This document shows, in pieces, positions 15,747 to 23,764 of a DNA stretch of 64,000 bases. Under the pieces are notes generated by a model. It made no database searches. It saw only the letters and a program-made list of their open reading frames with translations, and had not been told where the DNA came from. Position 1 is the first letter of the stretch. The number at the start of each line of letters is the position of its first letter. This stretch comes from an uncultured Clostridium sp. (GTDB taxonomy: Bacteria; Bacillota; Clostridia; Lachnospirales; Lachnospiraceae). The stretch spans positions 90,478 to 154,477 of the forward strand of contig CANPMS010000002.1 in NCBI GenBank assembly GCA_947575275.1, in the 5' to 3' direction. The position numbers and the translations under genes are program-made.

Positions 15747-16421
15747 TTAATTGAAATTTAATATATTTAAAAAGGATTTTTTTAAAGGTTTCGTGCAAAT
15801 ACTACAATTTTCTACACAAGCAATCATAGGTCCCTTTCCCAATCTGCGGCTTTTATCCCCATAATGACAGGAAATTTCAGCAATTTTTATCTGAAGCGGA
15901 GCCATATCCATGGCGGCCACCACCGTATCCTGATTTCCTGACACTCCTGCGTGAACAGAACCGCGCAATTCACCGAGAACGATGATATTTCCTTTGGCCG
16001 TCACTCTTGCGCCATGGCGGATGTCTCCAATAATAACAATACTCGCTTCTGACTCCAGGGTCTCACCCCGGTGTAAATCCCCCCGGTAAAACTGTCCGGT
16101 GCGGGAAGACAGCTCCATCAGCTTCTGGTTTAATGCCTTTTCACAAGACTCAATTTTTCTCAGATCATTCTCAATCAGGCATAGTACCTCAATTCCCGAA
16201 TTTTCTGTGATCGTGTTCACAATCCGGAGTTCCTCTTCGGCAGTAAGTGTTCTTCCCTCCAGCATCAGAGCCATCTGAAGGTTACCCCAAAATTTAGCGC
16301 TTTCACGAAACTTTATAGCGATTTCACTAATAAGTTCCTCAAAAGGGCAATCCGGATTGAGAATTACAGTCATTCCGGATTTGCTGCTTTTAATCACTGC
16401 ATTATGCTTCAACTTGGTCAC
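15747..16421 (-). CDS. minC: Septum site-determining protein MinC
   Basis: This 224-residue FtsZ inhibitor has an N-terminal MinC_N domain (about 1-100) and a C-terminal beta-helical domain (about 110-200), seen as RTGQFYRGDLHRGETLES, GDIRHGARVTAKGNIIVLGELRG and GNQDTVVAAMDMAPLQI. The start is GTG at 16421 with AGGA 6 bases upstream. A cysteine-containing C-terminal extension (CVENCSICTKPLKK) follows the beta-helix; whether it matters is unknown. It lies 20 bases downstream of pbp2. Confidence 0.92.
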   Translation of the reverse strand: MTKLKHNAVIKSSKSGMTVILNPDCPFEELISEIAIKFRESAKFWGNLQMALMLEGRTLTAEEELRIVNTITENSGIEVLCLIENDLRKIESCEKALNQKLMELSSRTGQFYRGDLHRGETLESEASIVIIGDIRHGARVTAKGNIIVLGELRGSVHAGVSGNQDTVVAAMDMAPLQIKIAEISCHYGDKSRRLGKGPMIACVENCSICTKPLKKSFLNILNFN

Positions 16422-16441
16422 CCGCTTTCCTGTTATTAAGA

Positions 16442-19324
16442 CTAATCTCCGATCTTGACGTTGGAGACATCCAGCGCACCAGTATTTACAATATAATCAA
16501 GATCTGTGTATCCGTAGTATAAGCGGTAAATATTCTTTGCAACTGTCGCCGCGTTAGCTGAAGAATATCCATAAGGGATATTTACCGTCACACATATATC
16601 CGGATTGGCATATGGTCCGTATGAAATAAAAAATGCGTGATTCCCCCGCGTCTTGGATTCCTGTGCCGTTCCGGTCTTTCCGGCAATCTCCACCTCCAAA
16701 TCCTTAAAGATTGACTTTGCAGAACCAGATGAGACCACAGCCCGCATACCTTGCTGCACTGCATCCCAGGTTGAATCTTCTATCTCAATATGACCCGATA
16801 CCTCCGGTGTGTAATCCTCAATCAATTTCCCCTCCGGGTCAGTCATCTTATCCAAAAGGCTCAACTCAAATACTGTGCCCCTGTTGGCAAGAGCCGCCAC
16901 ATACCTGGAAAGCTGTACATTGGAGTAGGAGTTGGTTCCCTGCCCCATGGCGGAACGCTCCGGATCCTCCGTAGTGAGCTCCGGAGAAGTCTCTGAAATT
17001 TCAATCCCCGATGGGCGGTCCAGTCCAAACATCGACGCGTATTTTTGTATCATCTGAATCCCCTGGCTGGTGGAATATACCATTGTCTCCTGGTCTGTGG
17101 AAAGCCGATGGGCAATCTCTGCAAAGAAATAGTTGCAGGAATTCTGGATTCCGCCAAGGACGTTTAAAGAACCGTGATGTCCCGGATAAATCCAGCACTT
17201 GATCGTCGGATTTACCTCCTCATACTCTCCTGTACACTGTATGGTGTCGTAAAGACCGATTACCTGTTCCTCAAGCCCGGCAATTGCGGTGATAGGCTTA
17301 AAGGTAGAACCGGGCGCCTTTTTTGCCTGAGTCGCATTATTATAAAGCGGAAGCGACAAGTCATCCTGCAGCTGACTCAAATAGGCAACATCCGCACTGC
17401 CTGACAGCCGGTTATTATCATAGCTTGGGTAAGTAACCAACGCCCTCACTTCTCCGGTATTCACATCTGTAATCACCACTCCACCCGTACAAGGATCCAG
17501 CGCAAGCTGCGCCGGGGTCAGCTCAATATTGTTAATCTTTTGCTTTATAAACGTGTAGGCATAATCGTTTCCGTTCACCCTAAGAAGGCGTACCTGCTCC
17601 TCATCATAGGGAAGAACCCCCTGAGCATAGAGAGCCAGACAAAGCTGACGTCCGGTAATCACCTGATCGTTAATCAAGTAGCGGTAAATTCGCTTGGTAA
17701 ATTTTATATCATCCTTTAACGCTTCCAGCACATAATCCACCAGCTCCTCATAAATATCGTCAGCGCTGGAATACTTACTCTGCACATTCAGCTTTGTAGT
17801 GTCAATCCAGTTGTCAGAAATGCCGGCATAGATATAGTCGCGCAGGCTGATTTCATCATTCTTCCACGCCAGATACGCGTTACTGTTCTGGTCGATGCTG
17901 TCCCGTTTTATAATTTCCACCGATGGTTCGGACAGATAGTTATAGATATAGACCATATACGCCATCATGTCCTTGGGAAGATCTTTCATAACGGTGGCAT
18001 GTTCACTCATCAGCTCATAGCGCAGCCGCTCCAGAATCTGCTCCTTTGACGTGGTGTAAATACCATATATCTCACGCTCAATATCAGAGGCGTCTTCCTG
18101 AGCCATGTGACTCAATGAAAGCACATTATTGTTAATCAGCTGATAATAAGCATCCTTAACGGGAATCTTAATCTTGGAGGAGTCTGTAATATCTGATGCC
18201 TCAACATCATAGTTTACCAGAATATCTGCAAGAATACCTGCCAGCTGCTTTTCAATCAGGTGATAAATTCCTATCTGAAGCTCTCTGTCAATGGTCAGGT
18301 AAATATCGTTGCCTGAAGACGGCTCCGTCTGTGAAACTACTTCCATCACACTTCCCACATTATTGACAATCAGGTTCTTATAGCCCTTATGCCCCTGCAG
18401 TTCTGTCTCCATGGAGGCTTCGATTCCAGTTCTCCCCACAATATCACTCATCTCGTATTCCGGATTTGTCTTCTGAAGCTCCTCAAGCTGATCTTCCTGC
18501 ACCTTTCCTGTGTAGCCGATAATCGGAGCAAAATAAATAGGGTCATTGTAACGGCGTATGGTGGTCTCCTCAATGCCCACACCGGAAAGCTGATCCGCAT
18601 GTTCCAAAATGTCGGCTACGGTCTCTTCATCCACCCGGTCTACAATCGTGTTGGTCTCATATTTCTTATAGGCTACCAGGGACATCGTATAGCGGATGTT
18701 CACCATCTGTATCAGTTCAAAATCACTCAGGATAATGGGATTTCCCATTTCATCCTTCATCTCATGCAAATCGTACAGCTCCTTTTTCAGTTCCACTGCT
18801 TCCCTTGGTGTGATGTTGGATGGATATTTCCCATTGGCGTCGTCCAGCTCATCTACTGATCTGCGGCCGTAAAAATCACGCAGAAAACGCTTCCTCGCCG
18901 CCTCAGAACTTGAGGTATAAACCATTTCTCCATTGCTGTCAAGAGCGATTTCCAGCCTTCCCTGCGCCTGATAGCCATGGCGGTTCAAAATCCCCACCAG
19001 CCGCAGCAGCATTGCATTCATGGAAGCATTCTGAGCGTATGCCCCGGTATCCTGAATGGTAACACAATATGCAAGCTCATTATAAGCCAGCAGGTTGCCG
19101 TTGCAGTCAAAAATGTTGCCACGTGTGCCAGGGGTTGTGACAGTCTTCTCCGTCATCTGGACATAATCATTTAAATACTTATCTCCATTAACAATCTGCA
19201 GGTCAAACAATTTGAAAATCAGCATAACAAACATTCCCGTAAAAATCACCACAAGAGTGAAAATTCGGGAGCCAAGTACCTTCCTGATCAGTTCCTGTAA
19301 TATTTCCAGTAAATCTTTAAACAC
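16442..19324 (-). CDS. mrdA: Penicillin-binding protein 2, with large insertion
   Basis: This 960-residue class B PBP cross-links peptidoglycan during elongation together with RodA. It has an N-terminal membrane anchor (about 20-42), a dimerisation/pedestal domain and a C-terminal transpeptidase domain. Active-site motifs are GSTFK with catalytic Ser673, SCN, and KTG in GKTGTAQ. The family is usually 600-700 residues. The excess is an insertion of about 230 residues between LTIDRELQ (about 342) and DPCTGGVV (about 609), mostly charged and helical by eye. The frame is intact throughout, so this is not an assembly fault. The start is GTG with a weak Shine-Dalgarno. Confidence 0.93.
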   Translation of the reverse strand: MFKDLLEILQELIRKVLGSRIFTLVVIFTGMFVMLIFKLFDLQIVNGDKYLNDYVQMTEKTVTTPGTRGNIFDCNGNLLAYNELAYCVTIQDTGAYAQNASMNAMLLRLVGILNRHGYQAQGRLEIALDSNGEMVYTSSSEAARKRFLRDFYGRRSVDELDDANGKYPSNITPREAVELKKELYDLHEMKDEMGNPIILSDFELIQMVNIRYTMSLVAYKKYETNTIVDRVDEETVADILEHADQLSGVGIEETTIRRYNDPIYFAPIIGYTGKVQEDQLEELQKTNPEYEMSDIVGRTGIEASMETELQGHKGYKNLIVNNVGSVMEVVSQTEPSSGNDIYLTIDRELQIGIYHLIEKQLAGILADILVNYDVEASDITDSSKIKIPVKDAYYQLINNNVLSLSHMAQEDASDIEREIYGIYTTSKEQILERLRYELMSEHATVMKDLPKDMMAYMVYIYNYLSEPSVEIIKRDSIDQNSNAYLAWKNDEISLRDYIYAGISDNWIDTTKLNVQSKYSSADDIYEELVDYVLEALKDDIKFTKRIYRYLINDQVITGRQLCLALYAQGVLPYDEEQVRLLRVNGNDYAYTFIKQKINNIELTPAQLALDPCTGGVVITDVNTGEVRALVTYPSYDNNRLSGSADVAYLSQLQDDLSLPLYNNATQAKKAPGSTFKPITAIAGLEEQVIGLYDTIQCTGEYEEVNPTIKCWIYPGHHGSLNVLGGIQNSCNYFFAEIAHRLSTDQETMVYSTSQGIQMIQKYASMFGLDRPSGIEISETSPELTTEDPERSAMGQGTNSYSNVQLSRYVAALANRGTVFELSLLDKMTDPEGKLIEDYTPEVSGHIEIEDSTWDAVQQGMRAVVSSGSAKSIFKDLEVEIAGKTGTAQESKTRGNHAFFISYGPYANPDICVTVNIPYGYSSANAATVAKNIYRLYYGYTDLDYIVNTGALDVSNVKIGD

Positions 19325-19344
19325 TTTCTCTTCAATCTCTCCTA

Positions 19345-19845
19345 TTACCTATTATCAATCTCATCCAGTCTCCTGTTGGTAAACAGAAAGAACCGGTAAA
19401 TCAAAAGGGTTGTCACTACTGTAAAGATCGTTTCCGGTATAATGATTTCTCTTAAATAGTAAAAGAAATCAAGGCGGTTCCGGATCAAAAACCTTAACAC
19501 ATAAATATAGAAGTTGTAGAACAGCTCATTAACCAGGCTTAGCACCAAGGGCAAAGTAATATAATCCTCATAATAGTATTTCGTGCAGATGCCATTAAAA
19601 TAGCCGATATTCACAAAAAGCAGCGTGTAAAAACCGAAAGGACCACTATAAAACAAATCAAGAAGAATTCCTGCCAGCAGTCCGTAGTACATTCCTGCCT
19701 GTTTTCCGTAAATAAAGCCAAAGGAAAAGGTCAGAATAAGAAGCAGGTTCGGAGTTGCCGCCAAAAATGGTATCAATGGAAAAATACAATTCTGAATTGT
19801 AAATGCCAGAACCATCAAAATTATATTGATTATAATTCGCTTCAT
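19345..19845 (-). CDS. mreD: Rod shape-determining protein MreD
   Basis: This 166-residue protein has five or six membrane segments. It is part of the elongasome and follows mreC with a 4-base ATGA overlap, as in most bacteria. Conserved features include the N-terminal hydrophobic helix and the YYGLLAGILLDLFYSGPFG segment (about residues 50-70). No mreB is in this operon, so it must lie elsewhere. Confidence 0.92.
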   Translation of the reverse strand: MKRIIINIILMVLAFTIQNCIFPLIPFLAATPNLLLILTFSFGFIYGKQAGMYYGLLAGILLDLFYSGPFGFYTLLFVNIGYFNGICTKYYYEDYITLPLVLSLVNELFYNFYIYVLRFLIRNRLDFFYYLREIIIPETIFTVVTTLLIYRFFLFTNRRLDEIDNR

Positions 19846-20708
19846 TTTTCTTCTCCTGAACCGAATATATCATTCTGCGCCATATCTTCCTTAAGCATCG
19901 TGATTACCAGCACTTCCTGAAGACTGTCAAACTGTGCAACCGGAATCAGGTATCCTGATTTCGTAAGGCGCGTCTCATCCGTGGTAATATCAGAAGCATA
20001 GCCAATCAATATTCCCGGCAGGAATTTAGAGCTGATATTGGAGGTTACAATCCGGTCTCCATCCTTAACATCCCCGTCACGGGAAATGTTGCTGATGCGG
20101 AGCCGTCCCTCCCCAAACAATGTTAAATCTCCGGCAACAATGCAGGTATCTCCCGACTGCTGTGCCATTCCGCTGACCCGGCTTACATCATCAATCACCG
20201 AGCGAACGGTTGCATAGTTGGCTCCCACATCGGTGACAATTCCCACAAGCCCGCCTCCGGCAATCACATTGGCATCCACACGGACACCATCTGCAGAACC
20301 TTTATTGATGCGGAAAACCTGAAACCAATCGCCGGAGTCCTTGGCAATCACTCTGGCGCCAATTTTATCATACTGCATATACTCCTGATCCAGCTTATAC
20401 AACTCCCGCAGCCGTTCCAGCTCAAACTGCTCTGCCTGAAGGCGGCTGTTTTCCTCCACCAGGCTGTCAATCTGTGTCTGAAGCGCCTGCTTTTCATCCA
20501 TGGCGCTTTTTAAAGCGCTGTAATTGCTTATATTATTATACAGAGAAGTACCGGCGCGGTTAACTCCGGACTGAATTGGATTAAGAAAATAGCCGATGCC
20601 GCTACGCAGCGGGTTCAGAAAACCGTCCTTAAAGGAGGTAATTCCGATTAAGAGAAGACAAAACAGCGACAAACCGATTAACATATATTTACTGCTTTTT
20701 GATTCCAT
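19842..20708 (-). CDS. mreC: Rod shape-determining protein MreC
   Basis: This 288-residue elongasome scaffold has one N-terminal membrane segment (about 8-25), a coiled coil (about 60-105), and a C-terminal double beta-barrel domain with the family motifs VIAKDSGDWFQVFRINKG and GLVGIVTDVG. It overlaps mreD by 4 bases and follows radC by 3 bases. Confidence 0.94.
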   Translation of the reverse strand: MESKSSKYMLIGLSLFCLLLIGITSFKDGFLNPLRSGIGYFLNPIQSGVNRAGTSLYNNISNYSALKSAMDEKQALQTQIDSLVEENSRLQAEQFELERLRELYKLDQEYMQYDKIGARVIAKDSGDWFQVFRINKGSADGVRVDANVIAGGGLVGIVTDVGANYATVRSVIDDVSRVSGMAQQSGDTCIVAGDLTLFGEGRLRISNISRDGDVKDGDRIVTSNISSKFLPGILIGYASDITTDETRLTKSGYLIPVAQFDSLQEVLVITMLKEDMAQNDIFGSGEEK

Positions 20709-20711
20709 CTA

Positions 20712-21407
20712 TCATAATCCCCGTTCTTTCAAGCTTACATAGGAGTTATCACCGATAATAATATGATCCAGAAGCTGCACGCCCACAATCTTTCCCGCTT
20801 CCCGAATACGCTTTGTCAGAAGAATATCGGACCGGCTTGGCTCCGGGTCGCCGCTGGGATGGTTATGGACAAGAATCAGGCTCACCGCCCGATGGCGCAG
20901 AGCCTCAATATAAATCTCCCTGGGTGTAGTGACGGTGGAGTTGACCGTTCCCTTTGAAAGCAGCACATCACTGATCAGCACCTGCTTGGTGTTAAACAGC
21001 ATGGCGCGAAACTGCTCCTGAGCCAGGTGGCGCATATCCTCCTGATAATATTCTGCGACCTGAGAGGGTGCAAGGAATTTAAGAGGCGGCGGCGTTGCCC
21101 GCCGCTTCCAGATTCTTCTGGACAGCTCGGCGATACACAGAATCTGAATTCCCTTTACCTTTCCGATACCCTTGATGGACATAAGCTCCGGAAGGGTAAG
21201 ATGCAATAGACCTAAAATTCCCTCGTTTGCGCCGTCCAAATTCAAAATTTTCTCAGACAGTTCAAGGGAATTAGCTTCTTTTGATCCGGTACGGATAATG
21301 ATGGAGAGAAGCTGCGCATCACTTAGCCTTTCTGCTCCCTCCTTCAGACACCGCTCGTATGGGCGGTCTCCGTCCGGCAGATTCTTCATTGTAGTATGTT
21401 TCATCAT
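20712..21407 (-). CDS. radC: RadC family JAMM protein
   Basis: This 231-residue protein has an N-terminal helix-hairpin-helix region (LMSIKGIGKVKG, about 75-90) and a C-terminal MPN/JAMM domain with the metal-binding motif HNHPSGDPEPSRSD. Despite its DNA-repair name, its function is unproved. It is the first gene of the mre-pbp2-min operon; the radC-mre pairing is widespread. Two consecutive ATG codons follow AAAGGAA, and the second has the better spacing. Confidence 0.93.
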   Translation of the reverse strand: MMKHTTMKNLPDGDRPYERCLKEGAERLSDAQLLSIIIRTGSKEANSLELSEKILNLDGANEGILGLLHLTLPELMSIKGIGKVKGIQILCIAELSRRIWKRRATPPPLKFLAPSQVAEYYQEDMRHLAQEQFRAMLFNTKQVLISDVLLSKGTVNSTVTTPREIYIEALRHRAVSLILVHNHPSGDPEPSRSDILLTKRIREAGKIVGVQLLDHIIIGDNSYVSLKERGL

Positions 21408-21444
21408 TTCCTTTCCCGTGACTCTCCAGGTACAAAACGGTTAG

Positions 21445-21459
21445 GAAACGTTACGTTTC
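21445..21459. promoter_or_regulatory. Perfect 15-base palindrome at the radC-mre operon start site
   Basis: GAAACGTTACGTTTC has 7-base arms around a single centre base. It lies immediately downstream of the putative -10 and would span the transcription start, the position of a repressor operator. The regulator is unknown. Confidence 0.5.
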
Positions 21460-21488
21460 ATTTTACCACAAAACAAAAACCATGTATA
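21460..21488 (-). promoter_or_regulatory. Putative promoter of radC-mreCD-pbp2-min-rodA operon
   Basis: On the minus strand TATACA (21483-21488), 17 bases, then TAAAAT (21460-21465). The -35 is a 4/6 match, so the call is moderate. It is the only candidate in the 96-base gap before radC. Confidence 0.5.
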
Positions 21489-21503
21489 CACCAAATAAAA
21501 AGT

Positions 21504-22787
21504 TTATTTAATCAATGTTATCCCTGCATCAACCAGGGCCTGAAGAGATCTTAAAATCCCCAGCTTTGCGTGATACCAGGTCAGTCCCCCCTGAAAATAT
21601 ACTGCATAAGGCGGCTTTATTGGCCCATCAGCGCTTAACTCTATGGAGGAGCCCTGGACAAAAGCGCCCGCCGCCATAATAACCGGCGCATCGTAACCAG
21701 GCATGTCCCATGGCTCCGGGGATACAAAGCTGTCCACCGGCGCCGCCGCCTGTATTCCCTGACAGAATGCAATAACACTCTCCGGTGTGCCGAGAGTCAC
21801 TGCCTGTATAATATCGTGACGTGATTCGGAGCCGTTTGGAACAACAGGAAAACCCAGCCTCTCATACACGTTGGCGGCAAAGATTGCCCCCTTTAAAGCG
21901 CCTGCAACCACTGTAGGCGCCAGAAACAATCCCTGATAGAGACACTGGTTCATCCCAAGACTCGCTCCCACCTCTTTTCCAAGTCCTGGCGCACTTAACC
22001 GGCAGGCGGCCCGGTCAACACAGTCTTTTCGCCCCACAATGTAGCCTCCGATTGGCGCCAGTCCCCCTCCGGGATTCTTAATCAGAGAGCCTACAACCAT
22101 GTCAGCTCCCATGTCTGTGGGCTCTATCCGCTCCACAAACTCACCATAACAATTATCCACCATACAGATAATATCCGGTTTCACGCTCTTTATAAAAGTA
22201 ATTAATTGTCCGATTTTCTCCACAGACAATGTGGGACGGACAGCATAACCTTTCGAGCGTTGAATGGTCACCAGTTTCGTCTTTTTGTTGATTGCCCTTT
22301 TTATATTTTCATAGTCAAAGGAGCCGTCCGGCAACAGATCCACCTGGCGGTACGCAACTCCGTACTCCTTGAGGGAGCCTGCACTATCACGGATTCCAAT
22401 CACCTCTTCCAGAGTATCATATGGCTTTCCCACGGGAGACAGCAGCTCATCACCAGGGCGCAGGTTTCCCGAAAGCGCAATATGCAGAGCATGGGTTCCG
22501 CAAATAAGCTGGGGGCGCACCAGTGCATCCCCACCGTGAAACACCTTTGCATAGACCTCTTCCAGGGTGTCACGCCCCAGATCGTTATAACCATACCCGG
22601 TAGACGCAGCAAAATGAATGTCACTGACCCGTGCATCCTGCATTGCCTTTATCACTTTGAGTTGATTGTACTCAGCAGTGGCATCAATCTCATCAAACCT
22701 CTCCCTCAGCTCTGTCTCCAGCTCTGCCCCATAGGCAAGCACGGACGGGCTGATACCCAAATCAAGATACATCTGTTCCAATTCCAT
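21504..22787 (-). CDS. Methionine gamma-lyase family protein (YnbB, 'aluminium resistance' family)
   Basis: This 427-residue PLP-dependent protein belongs to the Cys/Met metabolism fold. The probable PLP lysine is Lys237 in GSLIKNPGGG, with the cofactor-ring aspartate in CMVDNCYGEF. The N-terminal ICGTHALHIAL segment is the phosphate-binding region. The family is linked to miaA in Firmicutes, as here, 11 bases after it. The name 'aluminium resistance' is historic and the reaction is uncertain. AGGAG precedes the ATG. Confidence 0.9.
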   Translation of the reverse strand: MELEQMYLDLGISPSVLAYGAELETELRERFDEIDATAEYNQLKVIKAMQDARVSDIHFAASTGYGYNDLGRDTLEEVYAKVFHGGDALVRPQLICGTHALHIALSGNLRPGDELLSPVGKPYDTLEEVIGIRDSAGSLKEYGVAYRQVDLLPDGSFDYENIKRAINKKTKLVTIQRSKGYAVRPTLSVEKIGQLITFIKSVKPDIICMVDNCYGEFVERIEPTDMGADMVVGSLIKNPGGGLAPIGGYIVGRKDCVDRAACRLSAPGLGKEVGASLGMNQCLYQGLFLAPTVVAGALKGAIFAANVYERLGFPVVPNGSESRHDIIQAVTLGTPESVIAFCQGIQAAAPVDSFVSPEPWDMPGYDAPVIMAAGAFVQGSSIELSADGPIKPPYAVYFQGGLTWYHAKLGILRSLQALVDAGITLIK

Positions 22788-22798
22788 GTTTTTCTCTC

Positions 22799-23752
22799 CT
22801 AGCTGTAAAATGCTGTATTTCTCTGTCCAAATTCTTTAAGAATATGAGAGAGAATCCGTCCCTGGTCGTCTCCGAACGATTCAAGGGAAAGCCAGCGCAC
22901 TCCCCGTTCCCTCTTAAACCAGGTAATCTGACGCTTTGCAAAATGGCGGGTATCCCGCTTTAAGATGCAGACTGCCTCCTCAAGACTGGTTCTGCCGTCC
23001 AGATAGTCCAGAATTTCTTTATAGCCCAGTCCCTGCATAGAGGTCATGCCGCGCTTACAGCCCATCTCCTTAAGCCTGCACACCTCATTCACCAGTCCCT
23101 GCTCCATCATTAAATCCACCCGTCTGTTAATCCGTGTGTACAGGGTTTCACGAGCACAGTCAAGCACATAGTAAAATACATCATAAGGCGACGCTTTTTC
23201 CTGCTCCAGACGGTTATGCTCCGAGATGGGCTGCCCTGTCATACGGTAGTACTCAATCGCCCGGATCACACGTTTTTTATTGTTGGCGTGAATCAGCGCC
23301 GCGGATTCCGGGTCGATCTTTTGAAGCAGCCCGTGGAGATATTCGCTTCCCCGCTCATTGCCAAGCTGCTCTAACTCTCTGCGTATCTCACCGCTTCCCT
23401 CATTTTTCTTAAAATCAATATCATAAATCAAAGCCTGAATATAAAATCCTGTTCCGCCTGCAATCACAGGAATACGGCCCCGCCCATAGATGCCCTCCAC
23501 AGCCTCTTTTGCCATGGCCTGAAACCGGGTTACATTAAAGTCTTCCCAGGGTTCCAGCACATCAATCAAATGGTGGGGCACTCCGTCCATCTCCTCAGGC
23601 ATGACCTTGGCGGACCCAATATCCATATGGCGATACACCTGCATGGAATCGGCGCTGACAATCTCACCGCCCAGCGCCTTTGCCAGCTTGATGGAGAGAG
23701 CTGTCTTTCCCACAGCAGTAGGTCCCGCCAGAATCATCAATGGCTGTTTCAT
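22799..23752 (-). CDS. miaA: tRNA dimethylallyltransferase
   Basis: This 317-residue enzyme adds a dimethylallyl group to A37 of tRNAs that read UNN codons. The P-loop GPTAVGKT lies at about residues 9-16, followed by SADSMQVYRHMDIGSAK and the substrate loop VPHHLIDVLEP. ATG at 23752 with GGAG 8 bases upstream is preferred over an upstream TTG. The partner enzyme MiaB, which methylthiolates the same base, is encoded in the same operon. Confidence 0.96.
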   Translation of the reverse strand: MKQPLMILAGPTAVGKTALSIKLAKALGGEIVSADSMQVYRHMDIGSAKVMPEEMDGVPHHLIDVLEPWEDFNVTRFQAMAKEAVEGIYGRGRIPVIAGGTGFYIQALIYDIDFKKNEGSGEIRRELEQLGNERGSEYLHGLLQKIDPESAALIHANNKKRVIRAIEYYRMTGQPISEHNRLEQEKASPYDVFYYVLDCARETLYTRINRRVDLMMEQGLVNEVCRLKEMGCKRGMTSMQGLGYKEILDYLDGRTSLEEAVCILKRDTRHFAKRQITWFKRERGVRWLSLESFGDDQGRILSHILKEFGQRNTAFYS

Positions 23753-23764
23753 AGAATACTCCAA

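Noticed and set aside
16442..19324. PBP2 as two genes joined by a sequencing error
   Set aside because: The frame is uninterrupted and conserved motifs appear once each in the right order; the extra segment is a single insertion.
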